From assembly GCA_965652145.1 (NCBI GenBank), contig CBFGTV010000007.1, positions 12,359-76,358 of the forward strand: DNA of 64,000 bases, written 5' to 3'. Of this stretch, positions 6,603-15,300 are shown piece after piece. A program made the translations under genes and the position numbers. The stretch's first letter is position 1. Each line of letters starts with the position of its first letter. The stretch comes from CBFGTV01 sp965652145. GTDB taxonomy: Bacteria; Bacillota; Clostridia; Peptostreptococcales; Natronincolaceae. The notes beneath the pieces are model-generated. The model was not told where the DNA came from, searched no databases, and was given only the letters and a program-made list of their open reading frames with translations.

Positions 6603-8000
6603 ATGAATTATAAAAAAATAGACGAGAAGGATATTCAGTTTTTAATCTCGATATTAGGCCAAGACAGGGTATATGTTGGCGAACAGATTAATGAAGATTT
6701 TGCCCATGATGAATTGGCCAGTGTAAAAAAAATGCCAGAGGTACTGGTAGAGGTAAAGTCAACCCAGGAAGTATCTCAAATAATGAAATATGCCTATGAA
6801 AACAATATTCCTGTAACCCCAAGGGGGCAGGGAACAGGCCTGGTCGGTGGTTCAGTAGCCCTTTATGGGGGAATTATGATGAACCTGAGTAAAATGAATA
6901 ATATACTGGAATTGGATGAAGAAAATCTTACCCTAACAGTAGAACCAGGCGTATTGTTAATGGAAATCAGTAAGTATGTAGAGGCCCACGATCTCTTTTA
7001 TCCACCGGACCCGGGCGAAAAGAGTGCCACCATTGCAGGGAATATCAATACCAATGCCGGCGGCATGAGGGCCGTTAAGTATGGTGTAACAAGGGATTAC
7101 GTAAGGGGCTTGGAGGTTGTGCTTCCCAATGGCGAAATCATGGAGGTTGGGGGGAAAATTGTAAAAAACAGCTCCGGCTATAGCCTTAAGGATCTAATTG
7201 TTGGATCAGAGGGAACCCTTGGAATTGTTACCAAGGCAATATTAAGATTATTACCATTGCCTAAAAAGACAATCAGTCTTTTGGTGCCCTTTAAAACACT
7301 AGAGGAAGCTATTGAAACGGTACCTAAAATTATCAGGTCTAAATCAATACCAACAGCCGTTGAATACATGGTACGGGATACCATTTTATCTGCCGAAGAA
7401 TTTTTAGGTAAGCCATTCCCCGATAAATCTTCAGATGCCTACTTATTGCTGTCCTTTGATGGGAGCTCAAAGGAGGATATTGAAAAGGCCTACGAGAGCG
7501 TCGCAGAGGTTTGTCTTGAGTCTGGAGCCTTAGATGTGTATATTTCAGAAACCCAGGAAAGACACGAGGCCATTTGGTCTGCCCGGGGAGCCTTCCTTGA
7601 GGCGATTAAGGCATCTACCACTGAAATGGATGAATGTGATGTGGTGGTTCCAAGGAATAAAATTGCTGAGTTCGTAAAATATTCAAACGAGCTGCAAAAA
7701 GAATATAATATCAGAATTAAATCCTTTGGTCATGCCGGTGACGGGAATCTTCATATCTATGTTTTGCGAGATCAATTGGATCAAGCAGAATGGGAAAAGA
7801 AGCTCAGTGATGTTTTTGACTGCATGTATAAACGTGCAAGGGAATTAAATGGCCAGGTTTCAGGGGAACATGGTATTGGTATCGCCAAGAAGGAATATTT
7901 AAAGGAATCCTTTAATAGTCAGCAGATTGCCATTATGAGGGGGATCAAAGCAGCCTTTGACCCCAAAAACGTTCTAAATCCCGGAAAAGTAATTGCCTAG
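6603..8000 (+). CDS. FAD-linked D-lactate / glycolate dehydrogenase (GlcD family, LctD-like)
   Basis: This is an FAD-binding oxidoreductase of the vanillyl-alcohol-oxidase class. An N-terminal PCMH-type domain carries PRGQGTGLVGGSVALYGG, PPDPGEKSATIAGNINTNAG and the GGKIVKNSSGYSLKDL motif. A C-terminal FAD-oxidase domain carries GHAGDGNLH and SGEHGIGIAKK. It oxidises a 2-hydroxy acid, most probably D-lactate, and passes electrons to the EtfAB encoded just upstream. An upstream in-frame GTG exists at 6594, but AGAGGTG is best spaced for the ATG at 6603, giving 465 residues. Substrate could be glycolate or another 2-hydroxy acid; the operon context favours lactate. Confidence 0.88.
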   Translation: MNYKKIDEKDIQFLISILGQDRVYVGEQINEDFAHDELASVKKMPEVLVEVKSTQEVSQIMKYAYENNIPVTPRGQGTGLVGGSVALYGGIMMNLSKMNNILELDEENLTLTVEPGVLLMEISKYVEAHDLFYPPDPGEKSATIAGNINTNAGGMRAVKYGVTRDYVRGLEVVLPNGEIMEVGGKIVKNSSGYSLKDLIVGSEGTLGIVTKAILRLLPLPKKTISLLVPFKTLEEAIETVPKIIRSKSIPTAVEYMVRDTILSAEEFLGKPFPDKSSDAYLLLSFDGSSKEDIEKAYESVAEVCLESGALDVYISETQERHEAIWSARGAFLEAIKASTTEMDECDVVVPRNKIAEFVKYSNELQKEYNIRIKSFGHAGDGNLHIYVLRDQLDQAEWEKKLSDVFDCMYKRARELNGQVSGEHGIGIAKKEYLKESFNSQQIAIMRGIKAAFDPKNVLNPGKVIA

Positions 8001-8024
8001 ATTAAATATAATGAATACAAAATA

Positions 8025-8065
8025 AGAGCAGGAGGCAGATAATATACTTATCTGCCTCCTGCTCT
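8025..8065. terminator. Strong bidirectional terminator overlapping the end of the HD-GYP gene
   Basis: An 18-base-pair perfect stem (8025-8042 with 8048-8065) around the loop TATAC ends both convergent units. The right arm is coding: the last codons and TAA of the leftward HD-GYP gene lie in it. Confidence 0.9.
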
Positions 8066-9358
8066 ATTTAAAGACTCCGTTAGCTGCAAAAGATGGGTTT
8101 TATCATGGCAGGAGAGCATTTCTATAAAGCCCCTGGCCACCTGGGGATGAAATTGGTGTCCTGTTTCATTCTGAATAATCTCCAGGGCCTGTCGCCGGGT
8201 CATTCCCTTTCGATAGGATCGATCACTGGTCATGGCATCAAAGGCATCCGCCACAGACAAAATATAGGCTTCTATTTGAACGTCATCACCACTGAGCCCT
8301 TCCGGGTATCCCTTCCCATCATATCGTTCATGGTGCTGGTAAATGATCGATTTAATTTCGTTTAAAAAATTTGCATCATTTAATATTTTAATTCCAATGG
8401 CAGGATGGCTTTGTATTTTGCTCATTTCTTCCTCAGAAAGTCTGGCGGGCTTATTAAGGATGGAGTCTTCAATTCCTATTTTTCCAATATCATGTAAAAG
8501 AGCAGCGGTTCCAAGATTGCTAACTTGCTTATCAGTTAACCCTAAATGGGCCCCCAGGGCCTGGGCATAATCAGAAACTCTTTGGGAATGTCCGTTGGTA
8601 TAGGGGTCCTTGGCTTCTACCGCTCGGGTCAGAGCATAGACAGATTCCATATATAGCTTTTTCATGTCTAAATAGAGCTTGAAGGAATGTCTGGCTAAAA
8701 GCAGCGGACCAAAAAACAAAAGCATGATGATACTGCCGTAGTTTAAATACAGGAGACTGATAAAAATGCCAAGGGTAGCAATTATAAAGGAATTGGGCAA
8801 GGTCCACTTAAAATTATTAAGGAACATTTGCCAGAAGGATTCCCTTGTCAGAAGGGTGAACAAGGTTGTTACAATGGTAGTGTTAATCAACAGGTAAGCA
8901 GTTACCGCCAATAAAAGGGGCATTATATAAAGATAAAAGGTGTGATTTCCCACCTGGGTATTAAATTGATAATATAGAAGGGCGGGAATCCCGATGGATA
9001 AAAAGCATTGGGCGCCATTAAAAAGTGTTTTATAGGGGGATGTATTGCCGATATGACTGTGGGTTCCATCAGCCTCCCTTAATATTCTTAAAGTGACTCC
9101 GATAGAACAGCAAAGGGCAGCGGCAAAGGGACCATTAATAATCATCACTGCCAGGCCTATGGCATAGCCCACTGAAACGGCACTGTCATTAGGCAATGGA
9201 ACTGCCATCGATTCAACCGCAAAGGATAAAAATACGAAAAGAAAAAAGGCTGGTAGATTGGGAATTCCATATTGAAAGGCCAGATAAACGCCCAAGCCGG
9301 TGGCTGCCGACAGAATGATTAGGACGTAAAGTTTGACTGATCTGGGCAATGTATTCAT
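8048..9358 (-). CDS. Membrane HD-GYP domain protein, probable cyclic di-GMP phosphodiesterase
   Basis: The N-terminal 220 residues form a multi-span membrane domain of about seven hydrophobic segments. A short linker leads to an HD-GYP domain at about 235-425. The HD pair is in LLHDIGKIGIED (289-290), and the HD-GYP signature HHERYDGKGYPEGL is at 342-355, followed by SVADAFDAMTSDRSYR. Such domains hydrolyse cyclic di-GMP (some act on cGAMP). The membrane part probably senses an unknown signal. The start follows GGAGGAATATTTA, and the gene's upstream DNA is the 184-bp inverted-repeat element at 9383-9566. Confidence 0.88.
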   Translation of the reverse strand: MNTLPRSVKLYVLIILSAATGLGVYLAFQYGIPNLPAFFLFVFLSFAVESMAVPLPNDSAVSVGYAIGLAVMIINGPFAAALCCSIGVTLRILREADGTHSHIGNTSPYKTLFNGAQCFLSIGIPALLYYQFNTQVGNHTFYLYIMPLLLAVTAYLLINTTIVTTLFTLLTRESFWQMFLNNFKWTLPNSFIIATLGIFISLLYLNYGSIIMLLFFGPLLLARHSFKLYLDMKKLYMESVYALTRAVEAKDPYTNGHSQRVSDYAQALGAHLGLTDKQVSNLGTAALLHDIGKIGIEDSILNKPARLSEEEMSKIQSHPAIGIKILNDANFLNEIKSIIYQHHERYDGKGYPEGLSGDDVQIEAYILSVADAFDAMTSDRSYRKGMTRRQALEIIQNETGHQFHPQVARGFIEMLSCHDKTHLLQLTESLNRAGGR

Positions 9359-9382
9359 TAAATATTCCTCCAGAATAAAAGC

Positions 9383-9566
9383 AATTTAGATCGACTAGTT
9401 TTAATTATCTCCAGGTTAAATGAGCAGCAGCACTTGCCAATATGTTTAAAATGGTTGTTAGTATCGCCATTATTCCAGCCCCCTACGTTAAACTCTGCTG
9501 CGACGCTAAGGCAGACAGGTGGCTACGCTACGCTATAGACGAAACCTATAATAGTCGATCTAAATT
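9383..9566. mobile_element. MITE-like element with 15-bp perfect terminal inverted repeats
   Basis: AATTTAGATCGACTA at 9383-9397 is repeated in inverted form at 9552-9566. The 184-bp unit fills most of the space between two leftward genes and contains no transposase. No target duplication is visible. A small leftward reading frame (9405-9470) lies inside. The ends could also pair as a long-range RNA stem. Confidence 0.5.
9405..9470 (-). CDS. Possible 21-residue hydrophobic peptide inside the inverted-repeat element
   Basis: ATG to TAA encodes a short hydrophobic peptide (starts MAILTTILNI, ends AHLTWR). A GGGGG lies eight bases before the ATG. It could be a small membrane peptide, but a frame of this length can arise by chance, and the only support is the ribosome-binding-like run. 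Confidence 0.22.
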   Translation of the reverse strand: MAILTTILNILASAAAHLTWR

Positions 9567-9577
9567 ACAAAAATTAA

Positions 9578-10216
9578 TCATATTGTTAATTTGATCAGCT
9601 TCCGATTAATTGCATCTAAGGTTGCTTTGACAACAGCCTCCCTCAAATCGTTTTTAATAATAGCAGTGCCCACCAGTAATTCCTCTTGATGAAAATTAAT
9701 TACACTGACGGCTGCAATGATAATGTCTTGTTTAGCAATATTGGAACGCTCAATATCTTCGATGGAAAAAACCCAATTTCCCTGAATCATTTGTTGTAAT
9801 GCCTTGATGGTGGCCCCGGCAATGACTCGATTATTATTACTGACGGTATTATAGCCCTCTTCATGGGCCTCAAAAATAGTGCCATCCTGTTTGAGCTTTA
9901 CTCCCACCCGTATCATATTTCCATTTAAAGAATATGAAATTTCTTCAATCTCAATACGCCGATCGGGTTTTTGCAAAGTCGGCTCTGTAACCTGTGCAAT
10001 ACTGATTTTTTTATGATCAAAATTCACATCAAATTTTGCCAGCATGACCGATTGAATGTCTCTGGAAATTTGCTTTGGGTTCCGGTCAGTGGTGGCCATA
10101 ATATGCATCTCTTCTATTTCATTATTTTCATTGAACACAATTTTTGACGAAATAATTCCCGGGATGCTATTCAAAACATTTTCCATTTGATTGATGCTTC
10201 CATTATTATTCTCCAT
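9578..10216 (-). CDS. Conserved protein of unknown function
   Basis: The 212-residue protein has no motif of a named enzyme that I can identify. Its N-terminal 75 residues (GIISSKIVF...EIEEMHI, then RNPKQISRDIQSVMLAKF) resemble a family of uncharacterised Firmicutes and Actinobacteria proteins whose members share the R.PKQi.RDi.S pattern. The C-terminal part (AIIKNDLREAVVKATLDAINRKL) looks like an alpha/beta regulatory domain. A TTG at 10222 extends the frame by two codons, but AAGGGG is spaced correctly for the ATG at 10214-10216. The promoter is not clear. Confidence 0.6.
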   Translation of the reverse strand: MENNNGSINQMENVLNSIPGIISSKIVFNENNEIEEMHIMATTDRNPKQISRDIQSVMLAKFDVNFDHKKISIAQVTEPTLQKPDRRIEIEEISYSLNGNMIRVGVKLKQDGTIFEAHEEGYNTVSNNNRVIAGATIKALQQMIQGNWVFSIEDIERSNIAKQDIIIAAVSVINFHQEELLVGTAIIKNDLREAVVKATLDAINRKLIKLTI

Positions 10217-10489
10217 AGTCAATCCCCTTATTTTCCCACATTTTATACCATGTCTATTATTCTACAATAGAATACTTTTTCCTGCTTATTCTATTAAATA
10301 TATAGCGAGACTTTTAGAAAATATTAATCATAATCATGGAAAACTGACAAACATTTTATCATGTCAGATAATTTATAAAGAAGGTGATTTGTAGAAAAAT
10401 AGCGAATAATAGATGTTTAAGAAACGTTATAAATATTACTATTAAGGGTAAGGGTGAAATTAGACATAATGTCTGAGAGGAGGAGGAAA

Positions 10490-11239
10490 ATGGCCTACCA
10501 AGGAAAAACCATTGTTGTTACTGGGGGTGCCCAGGGAATTGGCCGGGAAATTGCATGGGCCTACGGAAAAATGGGCGGGAGTATTATCATCGCAGATATC
10601 AATCGGGAATTAGGTAATAAACTTCAGGGGGAAATGGAGGAGGCCCATATCAAAGCCAGCTTCCTCTATACCGATGTGGCTAAGGAAAGCGATGTCAAAT
10701 ATATGGTGGCTGAAACCCTAAGGCTATACAATAAAATTGATATATTGATCAATAATGCAGCCATATCATACTATTCTGAAGATCCCCTTGAAATGAGTCT
10801 GGAAAAATGGAATAGGATTATCGGAGTCAACTTAACCGGTACCTATTTGTGCTCCAAGCACTGCAGCAGGGCAATGAAGCTGCAGGGTGGCGGAAATATT
10901 ATCAATATGGCGTCAACCCGTGCCTTTATGTCAGAAGCCCATACAGAGGCCTATTCAGCTTCTAAGGGCGGAATACTTTCCTTAACCCACGCCCTGGCAA
11001 TTTCCCTAGGAAAGTATGGGATACGGGTCAATGCCATTAGTCCGGGCTGGATTGAAAACCAACACTATGAGCAGCTTAGACCAATAGATCATGAACAGCA
11101 TCCTGTTGGGAGGGTCGGCCGACCGGGGGATGTGGCAAAGCTCTGCCTTTATCTCACATCAGATGAGGCAGCCTTTATAACAGGGCAAAACTTTACAGTA
11201 GACGGGGGAATGACTAAAAAAATGATCTATGAGCCCTAG
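10490..11239 (+). CDS. Short-chain dehydrogenase/reductase
   Basis: A classical SDR of 249 residues, with the cofactor loop TGGAQGIGRE near the N terminus, NNAA (INNAAISYY) and the catalytic YSASK (EAYSASKGG). It ends in the usual FTVDGGMT..MIY. It reduces or oxidises a small alcohol or ketone with NAD(P), but the substrate cannot be read. A GTG frame begins at 10454, but AGGAGGAGG placed before the ATG at 10490 decides the start. The stop codon TAG falls at the left edge of a palindromic repeat at 11238, so the last residue or two may have been altered by that element. Confidence 0.85.
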   Translation: MAYQGKTIVVTGGAQGIGREIAWAYGKMGGSIIIADINRELGNKLQGEMEEAHIKASFLYTDVAKESDVKYMVAETLRLYNKIDILINNAAISYYSEDPLEMSLEKWNRIIGVNLTGTYLCSKHCSRAMKLQGGGNIINMASTRAFMSEAHTEAYSASKGGILSLTHALAISLGKYGIRVNAISPGWIENQHYEQLRPIDHEQHPVGRVGRPGDVAKLCLYLTSDEAAFITGQNFTVDGGMTKKMIYEP

Positions 11240-11400
11240 GGCGTGTCTGAAAACCCACTCAAGGGCATCTTTCACCGCTTTTTTGTCCCACGCAGCGTTG
11301 CTTTTCCTTGACGTACTCCTAGTATGCCTTCAAAAAAGCGCCTTGCTTGGAACAAAAATTCAGGAAAATCTACACCCTTCGGAGTATTCAGGCACACCCT
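11238..11400. repeat. Long imperfect palindromic repeat element
   Basis: The ends AGGGCGTGTCTGAA (11238-11251) and TTCAGGCACACCCT (11387-11400) are inverted copies matching at 12 of 14 positions. Inner segments (TTTTTTGTCCCACGC... against the reverse of ...TTGGAACAAAAA) also pair. The whole 163 bp could fold into one long hairpin. No protein is encoded. I recall similar sequences dispersed in clostridial genomes, which needs a search to confirm. Confidence 0.6.
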
Positions 11401-11610
11401 ATCTTACATTACCGATATGAATAGATTATCCCTGGGCAGATTCTCCTCCTGTACCTTGCCCTATGGAAGTTTTCCTCGGGGATTAACAAAAGGCTTAACT
11501 GCGAAAGAACCCATTTAGAGCCCAAATATGTGATCTTAACGGAGCATATCTTTAAGGGCTAGAATATGGTATGATAAAGAGAGACCGGGTGAATAAGGAG
11601 GTTTTATTGC
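11401..11610. other. Gene-free spacer before the YpeB-like gene
   Basis: About 210 bases without a supported gene or RNA. A weak TATGAT near 11570 may be the -10 of the downstream gene. Nothing else stands out. Confidence 0.4.
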
Positions 11611-12906
11611 ATGTCATACATCAAAAGATATGGCCCCTATGTGGTCATTATTGCCAGCTTGCTTTTAAATGGCATATTTTATGTAAGGCTACGTGATGCA
11701 AATTTAAAAATAGAAGAGACAAATCAACTAATCTCATTACAGGTGGAAAAGGGAATACGACAGAGTATGGGGTACATGACAGAGCTAAAGGCTGATCAGG
11801 GCCAGGTTTCCCTGCAAAACCTGCAGCGTACGTTACAGGATTTATCGGTGGCCTTTAAGCACTGGTTAGATTTAAACCAATCGGAGCTAAGGCCTAATGA
11901 ACCTATGGAACGGGGACTGGCGGGAATTGAAGCCCTGCGTAACGCCATTATACATCATTTAAATAATCAATATATAATACATGATAACCAGTTAAGTGAG
12001 TATGACCAGGTATTTTTGGAACGGTCCTATGAAGGGTTAAGTCATTTGTTAAATGTATATAACAATATTAAGGATCAAATTCCCAAGCTTAGAAACGATG
12101 ATGAATATGATGGGGGCTTGATTCAGGTGGCTGCCAATTTCGAGGAACTGGCAAGGCTGTATCGTCATAGCTTGACACCCAATCAGCATCCACAGTATAT
12201 CACCCGTCAGGAGGCTGTTAAGGCGGCAGAGGAGGCATTTCCTGAGCTAAAACGGTATCAGCTGTCCGCCGAAGGTACCAACCCATCCTTAAGGGACGGA
12301 GTACACTATTATCAATTAAACTACTATCATGGCAGAGATTTGGCTTATACTCTCTGGATAGATGCAATTGACGGCTGCCTGAGAAATTATGAAAAGAAGC
12401 TTAAGAGCCCTTCCCGAGAAGAAATTTCCCAGGAGGAGGCAATTAAAATTGCAAAGGATTATGTGTCAAAGTATCACGAAGGAGAATTGATTACCGAGAT
12501 GTTTAAAATGAAAGCCGAGGACCAAGATTTTGGAACCATCTATGCTTTTCGTTTTACACCGGTAATTGAAAATATACAAATTATTTCTGATGCCCATATG
12601 GTGAATGTGTCGTCAATTGGAGGAGAAATATTAAAATATGCCAATGATTTTAGAAATACATTGGTACCCGATTATGAGGTGGTCTTTACTGAGGAAGAAA
12701 TAAGGGAAAGGTACCTTCCAGAATTCAGCAATCTGGAATTTGGCGGTATTAGTGTTGTTCGATCCTTTCAAACCTATTATCGGCCCAGAGTGGCCCATCG
12801 TTATACAACCGTACAAAATGAACAACAAATGCTGGTGTTTTTCGATACCGAAACAGGCAGACAAATTTATCAGCTGTATTATATTTATCAGCCCCTTGAA
12901 GAATAA
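11611..12906 (+). CDS. YpeB-like membrane-anchored PepSY-repeat protein
   Basis: The 431-residue protein has one N-terminal membrane anchor (about residues 9-25). A helical region (30-170) follows, then PepSY/YPEB-type repeats that start ITRQEAVKAAEEAFPE near residue 205 and ISQEEAIKIAKDYVSKY near 275. The overall plan matches YpeB, the germination protein that stabilises the cortex lytic enzyme SleB in spores. No sleB gene is next to it, so the partner is missing here. The ATG follows AAGGAGG. Calling it YpeB proper is uncertain; a membrane protein with PepSY repeats is secure. Confidence 0.6.
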   Translation: MSYIKRYGPYVVIIASLLLNGIFYVRLRDANLKIEETNQLISLQVEKGIRQSMGYMTELKADQGQVSLQNLQRTLQDLSVAFKHWLDLNQSELRPNEPMERGLAGIEALRNAIIHHLNNQYIIHDNQLSEYDQVFLERSYEGLSHLLNVYNNIKDQIPKLRNDDEYDGGLIQVAANFEELARLYRHSLTPNQHPQYITRQEAVKAAEEAFPELKRYQLSAEGTNPSLRDGVHYYQLNYYHGRDLAYTLWIDAIDGCLRNYEKKLKSPSREEISQEEAIKIAKDYVSKYHEGELITEMFKMKAEDQDFGTIYAFRFTPVIENIQIISDAHMVNVSSIGGEILKYANDFRNTLVPDYEVVFTEEEIRERYLPEFSNLEFGGISVVRSFQTYYRPRVAHRYTTVQNEQQMLVFFDTETGRQIYQLYYIYQPLEE

Positions 12907-12927
12907 TCAATGTAGTCAGGAGGACCA

Positions 12928-13821
12928 ATGGAGCAACGAAACGTGATTGAAAAGGAAAATGGCATCATTTTAAAAAATCAACAGGATTTTGAGCTGTCCC
13001 ATATATTTGACTGCGGTCAATGCTTTCGATGGGAAAGGGAACCCGACGGCAGCTATACAGGGGTTGCCTATGGCAAAATACTGAATGTCAATAAAATAGG
13101 GCAGGAAATTCACTTTAATCATACCAATCAAAAAGATTTTGAAGAAATATGGACAGGCTATTTTGACCTAAATACAGACTATTCAAGTATTAAGCAAACA
13201 CTGGCAAAGGAAGATGCTGTCATGGAGCAGGCAGTTGCCTTTGGGGGTGGAATTAGAATTCTTCGGCAGGATTTCTGGGAAGCATTGATTTCCTTTATTC
13301 TTTCGGCCAATAACAATATTCCTAGAATTAAAAAAATTATTGGTCTTATCAGCCAACGATACGGTCAGTATTTAGGAACCTTTGAAGGGAAGGATTACTA
13401 TTCCTTTCCTGAAGCTGCTGTACTTAAGGAGGTCAGTAAAGAAGAGTTGATGGCATGCAATACAGGGTACCGGGCGGGCTATATTATTGCTGCAGCTGCC
13501 CAGCTCCTTCAGCGGCAGACAGAGATAGACAGGCTTCAAGAGGCAGATTGGGAAAACTGCCATCGTTGGTTAATGGAATTTACTGGTGTTGGACCCAAAG
13601 TGGCTAATTGTATTGCCTTTTTTTCCATGTCTAAGCTGGAGGCCTTTCCAGTGGATGTTTGGATTAAGCGATTAATGGAGCATTTTTATTTTAAGGAAGA
13701 AAAACCGGCCCCATATATTGAACGATATGCGAAAACAAAATTTGGTCAATATGCAGGCTATGCACAACAGTATTTATTTTATTACGGTAGAAGCTTAGGA
13801 ATTGGTAAGGGGGAGCGTTAA
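12928..13821 (+). CDS. 8-oxoguanine DNA glycosylase/AP lyase (OGG1 family)
   Basis: This 297-residue base-excision repair enzyme removes oxidised guanine from DNA. The N-terminal OGG domain has the typical FDCGQCFRW. The helix-hairpin-helix-GPD region reads FTGVGPKVANC with the catalytic lysine K224, and PVDVW with the catalytic aspartate D243. Both match the K249/D268 pair of human OGG1. The C-terminal YAQQYLFYY also fits the family. The ATG is preceded by AGGAGG. The next gene begins at the base after its stop codon, so the two are co-transcribed. Confidence 0.92.
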   Translation: MEQRNVIEKENGIILKNQQDFELSHIFDCGQCFRWEREPDGSYTGVAYGKILNVNKIGQEIHFNHTNQKDFEEIWTGYFDLNTDYSSIKQTLAKEDAVMEQAVAFGGGIRILRQDFWEALISFILSANNNIPRIKKIIGLISQRYGQYLGTFEGKDYYSFPEAAVLKEVSKEELMACNTGYRAGYIIAAAAQLLQRQTEIDRLQEADWENCHRWLMEFTGVGPKVANCIAFFSMSKLEAFPVDVWIKRLMEHFYFKEEKPAPYIERYAKTKFGQYAGYAQQYLFYYGRSLGIGKGER

Positions 13822-14562
13822 GTGCTGGGAACGATTGTCAACGTATTAGCTATTTCAATAGGGGGTTTTTTAGGGATAATTTTAAAAAAGGGTATTCCAG
13901 AGGGATATAAAAAGACCATTATGCAGGGCCTGGGGCTAAGCGTATTTGTAGTGGGCCTGTCAGGTACCTTCAAAAGTGAAAACATCTTGATTATGATTAC
14001 CTGTGTTGCCGTAGGCAGTATTTTAGGAGAGGCCATGGCTATTGAGAATAAGCTGGAGGCCATGGGAAACTGGTTAGAGAAAAGATTTAATAATGGAGGA
14101 CAGGGTACCATTGCCAAGGGTTTTGTTACGGCCAGCCTAATCTATTGTGTAGGGGCTATGGCCATCGTTGGTTCCCTGGAAAGCGGCTTAACAGGAAATC
14201 ATGAAACCCTCTTTGCAAAATCCTTGATTGATGGCATTTCAGCCATTATTTTTTCTTCCACCATGGGAATCGGAGTTGTTTTTTCCTCCATAGCAGTCTT
14301 GATTTATCAAGGGCTCATTACCCTTTCAGCGTCCTTGATGAAACCATTTTTAGTAGAAGGTGTCATCAACGAAATGACTGCTATTGGCGGGTTATTAATT
14401 ATGGGTATTTCCTTGAACATATTGGAGATTAAAAAAATCAATGTGGGAAATATGCTGCCGGCGGTGTTTTTGCCCATTCTTTATCCATTACTGATGTCAT
14501 TATTCAGTAAGATTACCCTGGTAATTCAGCAGCTTCTATTTGCATTTGGGAGCTTTTTATAA
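13822..14562 (+). CDS. DUF554 membrane protein (YdfK/YqgA-like)
   Basis: A 246-residue polytopic membrane protein with the family pattern: GTIVNVLAI..GG.LG near the N terminus, the conserved acidic stretch VGSILGEAM, then ASLIYCVGAMAI and the repeated glycine-rich helices. DUF554 proteins are probable transporters of unknown substrate. It starts with GTG immediately after the glycosylase stop, with GGGGGAG eight bases upstream. The pairing with a DNA glycosylase is not informative about function. Confidence 0.85.
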   Translation: MLGTIVNVLAISIGGFLGIILKKGIPEGYKKTIMQGLGLSVFVVGLSGTFKSENILIMITCVAVGSILGEAMAIENKLEAMGNWLEKRFNNGGQGTIAKGFVTASLIYCVGAMAIVGSLESGLTGNHETLFAKSLIDGISAIIFSSTMGIGVVFSSIAVLIYQGLITLSASLMKPFLVEGVINEMTAIGGLLIMGISLNILEIKKINVGNMLPAVFLPILYPLLMSLFSKITLVIQQLLFAFGSFL

Positions 14563-14664
14563 TGCGTAGGAAATATATACCTTCTCATTTTCCAAAAGGT
14601 TTTAATTTCTGTAATATATTTCAAGAAAGTCTCCCTATAAATCTTGTTAAGGAAGACTTGTTTT

Positions 14665-14693
14665 AAAGGCTGGGTGTGCTGGCCTTTTAATTT
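14665..14693 (+). terminator. Terminator after the DUF554 gene
   Basis: AAAGGC / GCCTTT stem with an 11-base loop and a T-rich tail (TTTTAATTTTT). Moderate strength. Confidence 0.55.
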
Positions 14694-14830
14694 TTAGGGT
14701 AAAAATTTTGTAATTGGGTTAAATTCAATTAAAAAAGCTAAAATAATAAGAAATTCAATGAAATAGTGTAAAATAATAATATAAATGATTATAATTGGCA
14801 ATAAACGGACATATTAATCTTTAATTGGGT

Positions 14831-14857
14831 TTGCCTGGTGATTTACTTTTCTATAAC
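14831..14857 (+). promoter_or_regulatory. Probable groESL promoter
   Basis: TTGCCT at 14831-14836 and TATAAC at 14852-14857 lie 15 bases apart (TAACAT at 17 is the alternative -10). The CIRCE element begins 13 bases downstream, at the expected start site. Confidence 0.5.
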
Positions 14858-14870
14858 ATTATAAATGTAG

Positions 14871-14897
14871 TTAGCACTCGCTGGTGATGAGTGCTAA
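14871..14897. promoter_or_regulatory. CIRCE element, HrcA operator
   Basis: Exact TTAGCACTC-N9-GAGTGCTAA, the invariant heat-shock operator bound by the HrcA repressor. It lies between the promoter and groES, so groESL is HrcA-controlled. Confidence 0.98.
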
Positions 14898-14944
14898 TAA
14901 TTTGAAAGTAAAGAAAATAAAAATAAATTAAGGAGGGTTAATTT

Positions 14945-15229
14945 ATGAATATTAAACCTTTAGGCGACAGAGTAGTTATCAAAAGGCTTGAAGCAGAAGA
15001 AAAAACAAAAAGCGGAATTGTTTTACCCGGAAGTGCCAAAGAGCAACCTCAAATGGCTGAAGTAGTAGCAGTAGGCCCAGGTGGTTTTGTAGAGGGTAAG
15101 GAAGTTAAAATGGAAGTAAAGACTGGCGATAGAGTTATTTTTTCTAAATATGCCGGTACAGAAGTAAAATATGATGGACAAGAATATACCATCTTAAAGC
15201 AAAGTGATATCCTGGCTATTGTTGAATAG
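14945..15229 (+). CDS. groES: Co-chaperonin GroES
   Basis: The 94-residue protein has the family start MNIKPLGDRVVIK, the mobile loop KSGIVLPGSAKEQP and the C-terminal EYTILKQSDILAI. It forms the heptameric lid of the GroEL folding chamber in the cytoplasm. It is controlled by the CIRCE element directly upstream and followed by groEL after 71 bases. The start follows AAGGAGG. Confidence 0.98.
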   Translation: MNIKPLGDRVVIKRLEAEEKTKSGIVLPGSAKEQPQMAEVVAVGPGGFVEGKEVKMEVKTGDRVIFSKYAGTEVKYDGQEYTILKQSDILAIVE

Positions 15230-15300
15230 ACATAGGTTTGATTAAAGACCGAAATAAGATTACTTAAATAAACGTTAAATAATGTAGAGGAGGTTATATT

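Noticed and set aside
11229..11518. Two overlapping rightward frames after the SDR gene
   Set aside because: They lie over the palindromic repeat and lack ribosome binding sites and protein-like composition.
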